The translations under genes and the position numbers were made by a program. The notes beneath the pieces are model-generated. The model was not told where the DNA came from. It ran no database searches and worked only from the letters and a program-made list of their open reading frames with translations. A DNA stretch of 64,000 bases, taken from Paracoccus sp. (in: a-proteobacteria) (GTDB taxonomy: Bacteria; Pseudomonadota; Alphaproteobacteria; Rhodobacterales; Rhodobacteraceae). Shown here one piece after another: positions 49,295-60,045 of this stretch. Location: the NCBI RefSeq assembly GCF_030538655.1, contig NZ_JAUNTO010000014.1:24741-88740 (forward strand), given 5' to 3'. Position 1 is the first letter of the stretch. Each line of letters begins with the position of its first letter.

Positions 49295-49837
49295 ATGAAA
49301 CTCAGTTCCCCCCTTGCACCGGGCCGGATCTCTGCCGCGTTGGCGCTGGCGGTGATGGTGGCCGCAGGTGGCGCGGTGGCGCAGACGGCCCCGGTCGAGG
49401 CACAGCAAGGCACCGCCGCGCCGGTGGCACCGCCAGAAACGCCCGTTGTCACGGTCGAGCCACAGCCCGAGGCCCCAGCGGGTGCCGCAGATCCCGCCCC
49501 GGTGCCCGAGGCCAACGCACAGCCGGAACCGGTGGCGGCCCCCGCGCCTGCGGATGTCGCGCCTGAAGGCACCCCGGCGGTGGCCCCCCCGGCTGCACAG
49601 GGTGTCGAGCCTGCCGCCGAAGACCCGGCCAGCGTTGCCGAACCGGCCACCGAACCGCAGGTGACTGATGGCGACGGCACCGCACCCGATGCCTCTAGCA
49701 GCACGGGTTGGACAGGTGGCACGGGCGGATCGCTGATCGGCACCAATCCGCAGGGGGCGGTTGGTGAATCGGTGACATGGCAGCCGCCGACCGCGCGCGG
49801 GCTGGACCTGCAAGGCGTGCCTGATCCGGTAAACTGA
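49295..49837 (+). CDS. Ala/Pro/Glu-rich exported protein of unknown function
   Basis: The 180-residue product has a signal peptide (about 1-29, ending GGAVAQ). A low-complexity stretch of Ala, Pro, Glu and Val follows (about 30-130, repeated PEAPAGAADPAPVPEAN-like units), then a Gly/Ser/Thr-rich end (SSSTGWTGGTGGSLIGTNPQ). No folded domain is visible. The ATG is supported by GGAGGATGAAAG. Expected to be periplasmic or surface-exposed. Confidence 0.7.
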   Translation: MKLSSPLAPGRISAALALAVMVAAGGAVAQTAPVEAQQGTAAPVAPPETPVVTVEPQPEAPAGAADPAPVPEANAQPEPVAAPAPADVAPEGTPAVAPPAAQGVEPAAEDPASVAEPATEPQVTDGDGTAPDASSSTGWTGGTGGSLIGTNPQGAVGESVTWQPPTARGLDLQGVPDPVN

Positions 49838-49842
49838 ACCAG

Positions 49843-49876
49843 ATGCCCGCGCACCCCGCGCGGGCATTTTCTTTCA
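49843..49876 (+). terminator. rho-independent terminator
   Basis: Stem ATGCCCGCGC / GCGCGGGCAT with loop ACCCC, followed by TTTCTTTCA. It closes the exported-protein gene. Confidence 0.82.
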
Positions 49877-49892
49877 CGTTCTTTCAAGACAT

Positions 49893-49988
49893 TGGCGGAA
49901 GGGAATGGGAGTCGAACCCACCCGCGACAGGCTCGCTGCCGCAACCGGATTTGAAGTCCGGCCGCCCCACCGGGGACGATTCCCTTCC
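49893..49988 (-). tRNA. selC: tRNA-Sec (anticodon TCA)
   Basis: A 96-base tRNA with the long 8-bp acceptor GGAAGGGA / TCCCTTCC, discriminator G and encoded CCA. The anticodon arm is CCGGA-CTTCAAA-TCCGG, giving TCA, which reads UGA. A long variable arm is present (GCGGCAGCGAGCCTGTCGC). The long acceptor and extra arm are the marks of tRNA-Sec. It begins two bases after the selB stop, so it is probably processed from the sel operon transcript. Confidence 0.95.
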
Positions 49989-49990
49989 AT

Positions 49991-51889
49991 CTAGGTGCCG
50001 AACTGATCGACCCGATGCGGGTTGATGCGGCGCAAATCGCCGCGGCGCAAGGTTACGCCGTGGCGGTCGAAAAAGTCCAGTATTTCAATGGCGACCTTGC
50101 GGCCATTCTGCACCTGGTCACGAAATGCGGGCGCGGTGAACCAGCCGTCTTCTGCCTGCGCCGCGACATCCAGAATGATCGCCACCATTTCCGCAGTTAC
50201 CTCGCGCGCGAAGAAATGATCGTGGGCGATCTGATCGGTGCGGCCCAACCGTTGCGTCAACCGCAGGACACGGCGAACCTCGCGTTCGTCCACCCCAAGT
50301 TCGGTGGCGAAATCGCGCACGCGGGGCGGGCGAAAGCGACCCTCGCCCAGCAGGGCGGGGTGGAGGCGAGAGAACAGAGCCTCGTCATCCGGCGTCAGGC
50401 GGACTTCATGCCCCGGCAGGCGGACAAAGGCGCCGTCCAGCGCGATGGCGCCCGCCTCGGCCTGTTCTCGCAGCAGCGCCAGAAAGGCGTCCTTGGGCAG
50501 ACGCGGGGTCAGCAGCAGGCGCAACCTTTCGCGCCCCATGCCGGGCAGGTCAGGGTTCTCGGCGTGGAAATTGGCCAGTGTGCTCGCCAGCCCGTCACGC
50601 AGCGCGGCGGCAGCGGCGGGCGATACGGCGACCGGGCCGATCACCGGCAGCCCCTGCGGCGCAGCCATCAGCGCGCGGTCGCGGACGAAACCGGCCAGAT
50701 CGACCGGGGCGATGTCAACCATCGCGGCCAGTGCGGCCGCCGCATCGGGCAGGGCGGCGGCGTCGATCAGGGCCAGCCGTTCGGGCGTTCGACGGCGGCG
50801 CGACGGCGCGCGCAGATCCAGCAAGGCACCCCCGCCGATGGTGCGGCTGGCCGACACGTCACGCAGCACAAAGCGATCACCGATGGTGGCGGCGATGGGG
50901 CGATCCAGCACCAGTTGCACCGGGCCGGTTTCGCCGGGGCTGATCGCCTCGGCCCCCAAGGGCACCACCCGCGCGCCGCATTCGGCTGCGTTGGTGTGCA
51001 GCCGGGCGGGAAACCATGCGCCGATGGCGCGCGGCTCGCCGGGCAGAATGGTCAGTTGCGCGTCGATGCGGGCGGTGGGGGCGTCCAGCACGGGGTCGCA
51101 GATGATGTCGCCGCGGCTCAGGGCGTCCTTGCTGATCGCCTCGCCCGCCAGATTGAGCGCGCAGCGTTGCCCGGCGACGGCCTGTTGCGCCGGACGGTTC
51201 TGCGCGTGGATCGAGCGGATGCGCGCGCTTAGCGCGGTGGGGCTGACCGTGACGGCATCGCCCACCACCGCCTGCCCCGACAAAACGGTGCCGGTGACGA
51301 CCGTGCCCGCGCCGGTCAGCGTAAAAGCGCGGTCCACGGCCAGCCGAAACCGGCCCCCGGTGGCGCGGGCGGTCGTTTCCGCCTCGGCCTGTGCCAGCGC
51401 GTGTCTCAGGGCGGGAATACCTTCGCCAGTCAGCGCCGAAACGGGTATTACCGGCGCGTCCGCCAGCCCGGTGCCGGACAGCGCCTCGGTGATCTGCGCG
51501 ATGACTTCGGCGCGGCGGGTCTCATCGGCCAGATCGGATTTCGTCAGCGCCACAATGCCACGCGTCAGGCCCAGCAGATGCAGAATGGCCAGATGTTCGC
51601 GCGTTTGGGGCATCATGCCATCGTCGGCGGCCACCACCAGCAGCGCAAGGTCGATACCGCCCGCGCCTGCCAGCATTGTGTGGATCAGGCGTTCATGCCC
51701 CGGCACATCGACAAAGCCAGTGATTGCGCCATCACCAGTGGTCCCGCCCAGATCGGCATAGGCAAAGCCAAGGTCGATGGTAATGCCGCGGGCCTTTTCC
51801 TCGGCCAGACGGTCGGTGTCGGTGCCGGTCAGCGCGCGGACCAGCGCCGTCTTGCCGTGGTCGATATGCCCCGCCGTGCCAACGATCAT
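49991..51889 (-). CDS. selB: selenocysteine-specific elongation factor
   Basis: Carries Sec-tRNA to the ribosome at UGA next to a SECIS hairpin. The 632-residue product has the EF-Tu-like GTPase domain ([19 protein letters not shown] at 4-22, [31 protein letters not shown]), two beta barrels, and C-terminal winged helices (about 400-632; [46 protein letters not shown]) that bind the mRNA hairpin. Its ATG overlaps the selA stop by four bases; selC follows at once. Confidence 0.96.
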   Translation of the reverse strand: MIVGTAGHIDHGKTALVRALTGTDTDRLAEEKARGITIDLGFAYADLGGTTGDGAITGFVDVPGHERLIHTMLAGAGGIDLALLVVAADDGMMPQTREHLAILHLLGLTRGIVALTKSDLADETRRAEVIAQITEALSGTGLADAPVIPVSALTGEGIPALRHALAQAEAETTARATGGRFRLAVDRAFTLTGAGTVVTGTVLSGQAVVGDAVTVSPTALSARIRSIHAQNRPAQQAVAGQRCALNLAGEAISKDALSRGDIICDPVLDAPTARIDAQLTILPGEPRAIGAWFPARLHTNAAECGARVVPLGAEAISPGETGPVQLVLDRPIAATIGDRFVLRDVSASRTIGGGALLDLRAPSRRRRTPERLALIDAAALPDAAAALAAMVDIAPVDLAGFVRDRALMAAPQGLPVIGPVAVSPAAAAALRDGLASTLANFHAENPDLPGMGRERLRLLLTPRLPKDAFLALLREQAEAGAIALDGAFVRLPGHEVRLTPDDEALFSRLHPALLGEGRFRPPRVRDFATELGVDEREVRRVLRLTQRLGRTDQIAHDHFFAREVTAEMVAIILDVAAQAEDGWFTAPAFRDQVQNGRKVAIEILDFFDRHGVTLRRGDLRRINPHRVDQFGT

Positions 51890-53250
51890 AGCGCGGCCAG
51901 GGCACCTGTCAGCGCCGTGTCATTCGGCAGGCAGCGCAGGTCCAGGATCAGCGCGCCGTCGCGGATATGCCCGATGATCGGTGTGGGCAGGGCGCGCAGC
52001 CGGGCCGCCAGCCGGTCGGGCGCATCGCCGCTGGTGCCGGTCAGGCGCAGGCCCGCCGAAGGGATCGTATCGACCGGCAGCGCGCCTGACCCGATCTGGC
52101 TGGCGCAGGTGCAGGGGGCGGCGGCAAAGCCGTGCGGGGCCAGCAGGGCGTCGATTGCGGGTGCCAGCCGCGCCGCCTGCGCCGCGATGTCGGCGGCGGG
52201 TCGGGCCAGCATCGCCAGCGTCGGCAGCACCTCGGTCAGACGGTCGGGGTTGCGGTAAAGACGCAGCGTCGCCTCAAGCGCGGCGATGCGGATCTTGTCC
52301 AGCCGGACTGCGCGTTTCAGCGGGTTCTTGTCGATGGCGGCAATCAGATCGGCCCGCCCGGCGATGAACCCGGCCTGCGGCCCACCCAACAGTTTGTCGC
52401 CGGAAAAGGTCACCAGATCAGCACCCTCGGCCACCGCCTCGGCCACGGTGGGTTCGCGACGCAGGCCATAGGTGGACAGATCGACCAGCGAGCCTGACCC
52501 GAGATCGTTCAACAGCGGCACCCCCGCCGCCTTTGCAATCGCGGCCAGTTCGGGGGCGGCAACCTCGGCGGTGAAGCCTTCGATCCGGTAGTTCGAGGTA
52601 TGCACCTTGAGGATCAGCCCGGTGTCAGCACCAATCGCGGCGGAATAATCGCGCGGATGGGTGCGGTTGGTGGTGCCAACCTCGACCAGTTCCACGCCCG
52701 CGCGGGCCATGATGTCGGGCATCCGAAAGGCGCCGCCGATCTCGATCAGCTCGCCGCGCGAGACGATGGCCTGACGCCCGAATCCCAGCGTGTTCAGCGC
52801 GATCAGCACGGCGGCGGCGTTGTTGTTGACGACGGTGGCATCCTCGGCCCCGGTCAATTCGCAGATCAGCCCGCGCAGGTGGTCATCGCGCTTGCCACGC
52901 CCGCCGGTGGTCAGGTCGAATTCCAGCGCCAGCGGGTTGGCCATGGCAGTCACCGCCGCTGCAATCGCGGGTTCAGCCAGAATGGCGCGGCCCAGATTGG
53001 TGTGCAGAACGGTGCCCGTCAGGTTCAGCATCGGCCGCAGCGCGGTCTGCGCCGCCGCATCCAGCCGCACCCCCGCGCCCGCCGCCACATCGCCCGCCGC
53101 CCCGCCCCCACGGATGGCGGCGCGCGCCGCATCCAATTCCGCGCGGATCGCCGCCGTCGCGGCAGGGCGGCCATGGGCGGCGATCATTGCCTGCCCCGCA
53201 GCCCCGTTCAGCACCTGATCGACCGAGGGCAGGTCGCGAAAGCCCGCCAT
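51886..53250 (-). CDS. selA: L-seryl-tRNA(Sec) selenium transferase
   Basis: PLP enzyme converting Ser-tRNA-Sec to Sec-tRNA-Sec with selenophosphate. The 454-residue product has [81 protein letters not shown] and the PLP lysine in [21 protein letters not shown] 53250 is chosen because the frame above it is antisense to fdhE. It overlaps the fdhE stop by one base and selB by four. Confidence 0.96.
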   Translation of the reverse strand: MAGFRDLPSVDQVLNGAAGQAMIAAHGRPAATAAIRAELDAARAAIRGGGAAGDVAAGAGVRLDAAAQTALRPMLNLTGTVLHTNLGRAILAEPAIAAAVTAMANPLALEFDLTTGGRGKRDDHLRGLICELTGAEDATVVNNNAAAVLIALNTLGFGRQAIVSRGELIEIGGAFRMPDIMARAGVELVEVGTTNRTHPRDYSAAIGADTGLILKVHTSNYRIEGFTAEVAAPELAAIAKAAGVPLLNDLGSGSLVDLSTYGLRREPTVAEAVAEGADLVTFSGDKLLGGPQAGFIAGRADLIAAIDKNPLKRAVRLDKIRIAALEATLRLYRNPDRLTEVLPTLAMLARPAADIAAQAARLAPAIDALLAPHGFAAAPCTCASQIGSGALPVDTIPSAGLRLTGTSGDAPDRLAARLRALPTPIIGHIRDGALILDLRCLPNDTALTGALAAL

Positions 53251-54161
53251 CAATAGCCCGCCAGAAACGGATTCGCCCCCGCGCGGGCAAAGGGCGTGTC
53301 CTTCATCATCACGTCCAGCCCCAGACTGGCCAGATCGTCGGCCACCGGGTCCAGCGTGGGATTGCGCGATTGATAGAGGATTTTCAGCCACTGGTTACAA
53401 TCGGTGCAGCACTCGGCCCGGATCACGGCGTTTTCATCGCCTGCCGACCGATAGCTGATGCCGCCGGTCGAGCCACAGCACAGGCATTTTACCCGAACTT
53501 CGTTCCACAGGGTGGCGCATTGGGCGCAGCAGGCATAGCGCACGTTTTCGATCCCCGGCGTGCCGGTGACGACCGAACTGGCGGGCCGCCCGCCGCAAGA
53601 GGGGCAGACGCCGGTGCTGATCGGCACCAGCTTGGCCGCGTCCAGCAACGCCGCCAGCCGCGCCAGATGCACCTGCGTGGCGGCGATGGCGAACAGATGC
53701 GGGGCGATGGCGTCATCGGGGATGGTTCCGGCCAGTGCATTTTCCAGCAGCCATTGCCGGTCATCCGGCCCGGCAGCGGTTACGGCCGACAGGGTTAGCC
53801 GCGCCGGTTCCGGCATGTCCAGATCAGCCGCCGCGGTCAGCAGCGCATCCAGTGTGGCCATCAGGCCCGCATCACCGGCAAGGGCGGGGCGGTCGATCGG
53901 CGGCATCCGTGCTGCGCGGGCGGTGTCAGCCCAATCCGCCGCCACTGGCGTGGGCGCGGGCAGATCGCTGACCAGCCGCGCCTGAACGCTGCTGAGCGCG
54001 GCGATAAAGCGCAGGAAATCTGCTGCCGGGTGATCCTTGGCCAGAAAGTCGAGCCGCTTGGCGCGGTCGGAGAACAGCCGTTCGGGCTTGGGAAGAAAAA
54101 CCAGCGGCGCCTGAGGGACGCCGCCGATCATTGCGGGGTTAGGTTCGAATGTATCGCTCAT
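53250..54161 (-). CDS. fdhE: formate dehydrogenase accessory protein FdhE
   Basis: Rubredoxin-like zinc/iron protein needed for assembly of membrane formate dehydrogenases, acting in the cytoplasm. The 303-residue product has four cysteine pairs in its C-terminal half: CPSCGG, CAQC, CLCC, and CCTDC, with the RYACCAQC and VKCLCCGSTGG contexts of FdhE. The start at ATG 54161 is preferred to 54191. It lies between the structural fdh genes and selA. Confidence 0.93.
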   Translation of the reverse strand: MSDTFEPNPAMIGGVPQAPLVFLPKPERLFSDRAKRLDFLAKDHPAADFLRFIAALSSVQARLVSDLPAPTPVAADWADTARAARMPPIDRPALAGDAGLMATLDALLTAAADLDMPEPARLTLSAVTAAGPDDRQWLLENALAGTIPDDAIAPHLFAIAATQVHLARLAALLDAAKLVPISTGVCPSCGGRPASSVVTGTPGIENVRYACCAQCATLWNEVRVKCLCCGSTGGISYRSAGDENAVIRAECCTDCNQWLKILYQSRNPTLDPVADDLASLGLDVMMKDTPFARAGANPFLAGY

Positions 54162-54206
54162 TTTGCCTTTCGGGCCGACCGGCCACAGCAAGGTTGCAGT
54201 TGGTGC

Positions 54207-54914
54207 TTATTCTGCCGGACCGTGGTGATCGCGTCCAGAGCTTCGCGCGCTTTGACGATCCGCCAGTTCCCGCAGCCATTTGCGGTGGTGCCGCCACGCC
54301 CAACCGCCGGTCACGCTGCCGGTGGTCATCGCGCTGAGCGTGCCGCGTGTCCAGATGGCCGCATAGACGTGCAGGATGAAGGTCAGGATAATCAGCACCG
54401 CCGCAACGGCATGAACCAACAGGGCAATGCGTCGCACCGGGATCGACACCAGACCGCCGAAATACTGTTCCCAGATCATGACGCCGGTCACGATCAGCAC
54501 CAGAATCAGCACCGACATGGCCCAGAACACCCCCTTTTGCCCGGCGTTGTATTTGCCAAGCTCGGGCAGGTTGTGTTCGTTGCCCTGCACCACGTCGCCG
54601 ATATTGGCGACCCAGGTGGTATCCTCGGGCTTGGGCAGGTTCAGGCGCCACAGTTGCAGGAACAGCAACAGAAAGCTGAAGAACAGCAGGATACCCACGA
54701 ACGGATGCAGCCAGCGGGTCATCTGGCCACCGCCGAACAGGTTCGTCAGCCAGAACAGCGACGGGTCGAACAGGGCAAGCCCCGACAACAACAGCACGAT
54801 CAGGCTGCCCGCCGTGACCCAGTGGTTCAGGCGGGTGATCCCCCGGTAACGGCTGACCGTCACCGGGGTGCGCGATTCGATGTGATCGCCACGTTCTGAA
54901 TAGATCGGTTTCAT
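54207..54914 (-). CDS. fdoI: formate dehydrogenase cytochrome b556 (gamma) subunit
   Basis: Diheme membrane anchor that passes electrons from the iron-sulfur subunit to quinone. The 235-residue product has four transmembrane helices (about 33-50, 69-90, 131-150, 166-188). The likely heme histidines are in [26 protein letters not shown] and [12 protein letters not shown]. It starts at ATG 54914, overlapping the fdoH stop by four bases. Confidence 0.94.
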   Translation of the reverse strand: MKPIYSERGDHIESRTPVTVSRYRGITRLNHWVTAGSLIVLLLSGLALFDPSLFWLTNLFGGGQMTRWLHPFVGILLFFSFLLLFLQLWRLNLPKPEDTTWVANIGDVVQGNEHNLPELGKYNAGQKGVFWAMSVLILVLIVTGVMIWEQYFGGLVSIPVRRIALLVHAVAAVLIILTFILHVYAAIWTRGTLSAMTTGSVTGGWAWRHHRKWLRELADRQSARSSGRDHHGPAE

Positions 54915-55900
54915 ACGTGATCCCCCCGCGACGGAATTTGCGGGTCTTCGGCATCCACCAGATGTTCGGCGGCGCGATCATCCTCGGGTTCGACCTCATT
55001 CGGGCGGGCGAACAGCCCGTGCAGGACCGAGCCGACCGCCGCCAGACCGATGGCCGCCAGACCAACGGTCTTGGTTGCCCCCTTCCAGCCCTGAACCACG
55101 CCCGAAATCTTGGGTTCATCGGGCAGGTCGGCGTAGATCGCCGGCTTGTCCGCGTGGTGCAGCACATACATGACATGCGTGCCGCCGACGCCCGCGGGGT
55201 CATAGATGCCCGCGTTGTCGTAACCGCGCGATTTCAGATCCTCGACCCGCGTTTCGGCATGAGCCAGCATATCTTCTTTGGTGCCAAAGATGATCGCCTC
55301 GGTCGGGCAGGCCTTGGCGCAGGCCGGACCTTGACCCACCGCAACCCGATCCGAACACAGGGTGCATTTCTTGGCCACATGTGCGGTCTGGCTGATACGC
55401 GGGATGTCGAAGGGGCAACCGGCCACGCAATATCCGCAGCCGATGCAGTTGTCGCTGATGAAATCGACGATGCCATTGGAATATTGCACGATCGCGCCGG
55501 GGGCCGGACATGCCTTGAGGCAGCCGGGGTCTTCGCAATGCATGCAGCCGTCCTTGCGGATCAGCCATTCCAGATCGCTGGTTTCCGGGTTCACCCATTC
55601 GCTGAACCGCATCAGGGTGAACATTTCCGGCGTCAGATCGGCGGGGTTCGTGTAAACCCCGACGTTTGTGCCGATGTCGGGCAGCGTATCGTTCCATTCG
55701 GCACAGGCCGACTGGCACGCCTTGCAGCCGATACATTTCGACACGTCGATCAGCTTGGCCACCTTGTCCAACTGCCGGGTAGGTTCCGGCACGTTGCGGG
55801 TGGCCGAGATGCGCACCACGTCGCCGGGGCCGAAGTTGGTTTCCATCGGCTGAACCGGTGGGTTCGACATGGCGGCGTTAATATGAGGCTGGGTCGTCAT
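54911..55900 (-). CDS. fdoH: formate dehydrogenase iron-sulfur (beta) subunit
   Basis: Carries four [4Fe-4S] clusters from FdoG to the cytochrome. The 329-residue product has the cysteine motifs [45 protein letters not shown] and [22 protein letters not shown] single C-terminal transmembrane helix ([19 protein letters not shown], about 281-299) anchors it. The sequence around it is typical of the E. coli FdnH/FdoH type. It overlaps fdoG by four bases. Confidence 0.95.
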   Translation of the reverse strand: MTTQPHINAAMSNPPVQPMETNFGPGDVVRISATRNVPEPTRQLDKVAKLIDVSKCIGCKACQSACAEWNDTLPDIGTNVGVYTNPADLTPEMFTLMRFSEWVNPETSDLEWLIRKDGCMHCEDPGCLKACPAPGAIVQYSNGIVDFISDNCIGCGYCVAGCPFDIPRISQTAHVAKKCTLCSDRVAVGQGPACAKACPTEAIIFGTKEDMLAHAETRVEDLKSRGYDNAGIYDPAGVGGTHVMYVLHHADKPAIYADLPDEPKISGVVQGWKGATKTVGLAAIGLAAVGSVLHGLFARPNEVEPEDDRAAEHLVDAEDPQIPSRGDHV

Positions 55901-58900
55901 GCCACCGGCTCCCCTGTTGCGGGCTCAATATTGACGAGGAACGCCTTGAATTCAGGTGTTTCCACGTTGGCATCGCCGACAAATGGCGTGAGGGTGTTAG
56001 GCCCCCAGCCCTTTTTCGCCGCGCCCATAAAGCCCCAGTGCAGCGGGATGCCGATCACATGGACGGTTTTCCCGTCCACCTGCAACGGCCTGATCCGTTT
56101 CGTCACCACGGCCTTGGCCCAGACCTGCCCCCGCTTGCCCCAGACGCGGACACGCCCGCCGCGTTCGATGCCGCGTTCTGCCGCCAGTTCCTCGCTGATT
56201 TCCACAAAGAATTCAGGCTGCAACGCCGAGTTGATGACGTTGTGCTTGGTCCAGTAGTGGAAATGTTCCGTCAGGCGGTAAGAGGTGCCGACATAGGGGA
56301 ATTCGTCCGAGGTGCCAAAGGTCGCCACATCGGATTCGAACACCCGTGCCACCGGGTTCCCGACCATCCGCGCGTTGAACGGGTTCGCGATGGGCGATTC
56401 GAACGGCTCCATATGCGTGGGGAACGGGCCGTCGCGCATCATGCCCCGCGTGAACAGGCGCGAGACGCCTTCGGGGTTCATGATGAACGGTCCCACATCG
56501 CGTGGGTTTGCCGTCGGCGCAATGTCGGGCACGTCGTAACCTTCCCACCGCTCGCCATTCCACTCGATCAGCTTGCGGGTCGGATCCCATGCCTTGCCGT
56601 TAATATCCGCCGAAGCCCGGTTATACAGGATGCGGCGGTTCGCGGGCCAGGCAAAGGACCAGTTCAGATAGGTGCCGGCGTCGTCGGGGTCGTGATTGTC
56701 CCGGCGGGCCATCATATTGCCTTCTTCCGTCCAGGAACCGGAATATATCCAGCAGGCAGCCATGGTCGAACCATCGTCGCGCAACTGGCCAAAGCCGGAC
56801 ACCTGCTGGCCGGGTTCCAGCAGAACCCTGGTCGGATCGGCAGGGTCAAAGACCTGCGTCAGCGCCCGGCCGTTCATTTCCCGCGACAACTCACCCGCTT
56901 TGGGATCGCCGGGGTCGGCATAATCCCATTGCAGGTTCAGGATCGGGTCGGGGAAGACCCCGCCTTCATCCTCATACAGCTTGCGCAGGCGCAGGTGGAT
57001 TTGCGCCATGATCCAGGTGTCATGCTTGGCCTGACCCGGCGGGGTTGCCCCCGGCCAGTGCCATTGCAGCCAGCGGCCCGAGTTGACCAGCGCGCCTTCA
57101 TCCTCGGCAAAGCAGGTCGTGGGCAGTTCGATCACCTCGGTCTGGATCGAGGCCGTGTCCACGGGGTTGTAATCCCCATGGTTTTCCCAGAAATGCGCCG
57201 TCTCGGTTTCCAGCGGGTCCATGACGACCAGCAGTTTCACCTTTGACAGACCCGTCGTCATCTTGCCGCGGTTGGGGAAGGCCATCAGCGGGTTGAAGCC
57301 CTGACAGAAGTAAATGTTTACCTTGTCCTGGTTCATCAACTCGCCCATGCGCAGGATGTCATAGGTGGGCACATCCAGCTTGGGCAGGTAATGATAGGCC
57401 CAGCTATTTTCCGCCGTGGCATGTTCCCCCCACATGGACTTCATAAAGCTGACCATGAATTTGGGGTAGTTCTGCCAATAGCTGGTCTGCCCCGGCCGCA
57501 GCGGCCGGAACTGGCGCGAGGACATGTAGGTTTCCCAATCCGGCTCGCGTTCGGTCGGCATTTGCAGATAGCCGGGGATCAGGTTCGACATCAGGCCGAC
57601 ATCGGTCAGACCCTGAATGTTCGAATGCCCCCGCAGCGCGTTCATGCCGCCGCCGCGCACACCGATGTTGCCCAGAATCAACTGGATCATCGCCATGCCG
57701 CGGATGTTCTGCGCCCCCTTGGAATGCTGCGTCCAGCCAAGCGCATACATCGAAGTCATCGTCTTGTCCGGCGTGGAACACTCGCCGATCATCTGACAGA
57801 TGGTCAGGAATTTATCGCGCGGGGTGCCGGTCATCCGCTCGACGAATTCCGGCGTATAGACATCGACATGCGCTTTCAGCAGGTTCCAGACGCAACGCGG
57901 GTTCTGCAAGGTTTCGTCAACCATCGCATAGCCGTCGTCACCGATCTGATAATCCCAGCTGGCCTTGTCATAGTCGCGCTTGGCTTCGTCATAGCCGGTG
58001 AACAGGCCGTCGGACCAGCCGAATTCATCCTTGACCAGATAGGCTGCGTTGGTGAAGGCGCGGACGTAATCCCATTGCACCTTGTCGTTTTCGATCAGCC
58101 AGCGGATCACGCCCATCAGGAACACGATGTCGCTGCCCGGACGGATCGGCGCATAGTAATCCGACACGGATGCCGTGCGGTTATAGCGCGGATCGACCAC
58201 GATCAGCTTGGCGCCGCGATTCGCCTTGGCGTGCGTCACCCATTTAAAGCCGCAGGGATGTGCCTCGGCTGCGTTACCGCCCATGACGATAACAAGGTCA
58301 GTATTCTTAATATCGGTCCAAGCGTTCGTCATCGCTCCGCGGCCAAAGGTCGGGCCCAAACTGGACACCGTGGGGCCGTGTCAAACGCGCGCCTGGTTAT
58401 CGAATCCGACGATCCCCATGGACCGGACCACTTTCCAGGTCAGCCATGCGGTTTCGTTTGTGGTGGCCGAGGCGGCCAGAAAACCAGTCGTCGTCCAGCG
58501 GTTCACCGGAACGCCGTTTTCGTTCGACACCACCATATTGGCATCGCGGTCGTCTTTCAGCGCGCGGGCGATCTTGTCCAGCGCCTCGTCCCAGGTGATT
58601 TCCTCGAAACGGTCGCTGCCGGGTTTGCGCAGACGCGGAACGGTCAGGCGGGTCGGTGCCTTGACGAAATCCTTCAGCGCCGCGCCCTTGGGGCACAGCG
58701 TGCCGCGGTTCGTCGGGTGATCGGCGTCACCTTCGATATGCAGCAGTTCCGCATGTTCGCCGGCTTTCACATCGCCGCGCGAATACAGGATGACCCCGCA
58801 GGCGACCGAGCAATAGGGGCAGGTGTTGCGGGTTTCGGTGGTGGTGGTCAGCTTGAAGTCGCGCACATGCGCGGCCACCGCCGCCTCTGCCTCGCCAAAG

Positions 58901-58980
58901 CCCAAGGCCCCCAGCGAAGTCGCCGCCACCCCCGCGCCCGTCAGCCGTAAGAAACTGCGACGCGAAAGGTCGATGTTCAT
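55897..58980 (-). CDS. fdoG: selenocysteine-containing formate dehydrogenase catalytic (alpha) subunit
   Basis: Molybdenum bis-MGD enzyme oxidising formate to CO2. The product of 1,027 residues is translated through an in-frame TGA at 58381-58383, Sec200. The codon context reads DNQARV-Sec-HGPTV, as in E. coli FdnG/FdoG. A twin-arginine signal ([14 protein letters not shown]) directs export as a folded complex. The N-terminal [4Fe-4S] cysteines are in [15 protein letters not shown] and TLCPKGAAL. The SelB hairpin follows the codon, and selA, selB and selC are in the same cluster, so this is a functional recoded gene and not a broken one. Confidence 0.96.
58348..58383 (-). promoter_or_regulatory. 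bacterial SECIS element with the UGA-Sec codon
   Basis: Starts at the TGA (58383-58381) and reads CACGGCCCCACG, then GGTGTCCAGTTTGGGC and CCGACC. The outer pairs GGT/ACC and inner GTCC/GGGC close a loop AGTTT that contains the GU expected for SelB. Position and first bases match the fdn/fdo elements of E. coli. Confidence 0.75.
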
Positions 58981-59158
58981 GTTGACCCTCCTCTATGCCT
59001 GTCATCAATGATGGGTATCTTTCATGGTGCTGCCGTCAGGGGGGAAATGTCAAGGCAAACAAAGGTAAACCTGTATAGAAGGGCAGGTTTCCTGCGGCCG
59101 GTGGACAGGGCTGCCGTGGCAGGTTAGCACAAGCGCGCCCCGCCAAAAGGAGAAGCCC

Positions 59159-59944
59159 ATGTTCACCATCGCCACCTGGAACATCAACTCGGTGCGCCTG
59201 CGCGAAGGGCTGGTCGCCCGGCTGCTGACCGAGGAAATGCCCGACATCCTCTGTCTTCAGGAAATCAAAAGCCCGGTGGACAAGATCCCGTTAGATGCGT
59301 TCCGCGCGCTTGGCTATGCTCATATCGTGGCGCGGGGGCAAAAGGGCTATAACGGTGTGGCGATCCTGTCGAAGCTGCCGATTGCCGACGCGGGCGACCG
59401 TGATTATGCCGGGCTGGGTCATGCCCGCCACGTCGCGGCGCGGCTGGAAAATGGCGTGGTGATCCATAACTTCTACGTCCCCGCAGGCGGCGATATTCCC
59501 GACCGCGAGGTGAATGTGAAATTCGGGCAAAAGCTGGATTTCCTGACCGAGATGCGCGATGCCTTTCACGCTGATCGCCCCGAACGCGCCATCATGGTGG
59601 GCGATCTGAACATCGCCCCGCGCGAGGATGATGTCTGGAATCACAAGGCGCTGCTGAAAATCGTCAGCCACACGCCCATCGAGGTCGAGCATCTGGGCGC
59701 GGCGCAGGACGCCGGAGCCTGGGTCGATGTGACGCGCAAGAACATCCCCGAGGGCAAGCTTTATTCCTGGTGGTCATACCGCGCCCGCGACTGGGATGCG
59801 GCGGACAAGGGGCGGCGGCTGGATCATATCTGGGCCACGCCCGACATTGCCAATGCCGCACATAACAGCCGAATTCTGCGCCCGGTGCGCGGCTGGGAAC
59901 AGCCGTCCGATCATGTGCCGGTGCTGGCGTCCTTCGATTTGTGA
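59159..59944 (+). CDS. xthA: exodeoxyribonuclease III
   Basis: AP endonuclease and 3'-phosphatase of base excision repair. The 261-residue product has the EEP fold motifs: TIATWNINSVRLR, DILCLQEIKSP (catalytic Glu), GYNGVAILSK, MVGDLNIAPREDDVWN (Asp/Asn), RRLDHIWATPDIA and PSDHVPVLASFDL (Asp-His). The ATG follows AAAAGGAGAAGCCC. It diverges from fdoG. Confidence 0.95.
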   Translation: MFTIATWNINSVRLREGLVARLLTEEMPDILCLQEIKSPVDKIPLDAFRALGYAHIVARGQKGYNGVAILSKLPIADAGDRDYAGLGHARHVAARLENGVVIHNFYVPAGGDIPDREVNVKFGQKLDFLTEMRDAFHADRPERAIMVGDLNIAPREDDVWNHKALLKIVSHTPIEVEHLGAAQDAGAWVDVTRKNIPEGKLYSWWSYRARDWDAADKGRRLDHIWATPDIANAAHNSRILRPVRGWEQPSDHVPVLASFDL

Positions 59945-59950
59945 GAGGCG

Positions 59951-59987
59951 GCCCAAAGGCGCGCATCGGGGCAAACAGGCCGCGGCC
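59951..59987 (+). repeat. dispersed CAAACA repeat, copy 4
   Basis: GCCCAAAGGCGCGCAT, then CGGGGCAAACAG; three differences from copy 1 in the first 28 bases. Immediately followed by copy E of the other repeat family. Confidence 0.7.
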
Positions 59988-59989
59988 TC

Positions 59990-60044
59990 GTCTTTCGTTT
60001 GAAAATATCCCGCTGGGGGTCCGGGGGGCGCGCAGCCCCCCGGC
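59990..60044 (-). repeat. GC-rich hairpin/AAATATCC repeat, copy E
   Basis: GTCTTTCGTTTGAAAATATC, then GGGGGTCC and the hairpin GGGGGGC-GCGC-AGCCCCCC. It ends two bases before the anti-sigma gene stop. Its tail matches copies B and C, not A and D. Confidence 0.75.
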
Positions 60045-60045
60045 T

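Noticed and set aside
58381-58383. In-frame TGA that splits the formate dehydrogenase alpha gene
   Set aside because: Not a nonsense mutation. The context before and after matches Sec-containing FdnG/FdoG, a SECIS-like hairpin follows, and selA, selB and selC are in the same cluster.
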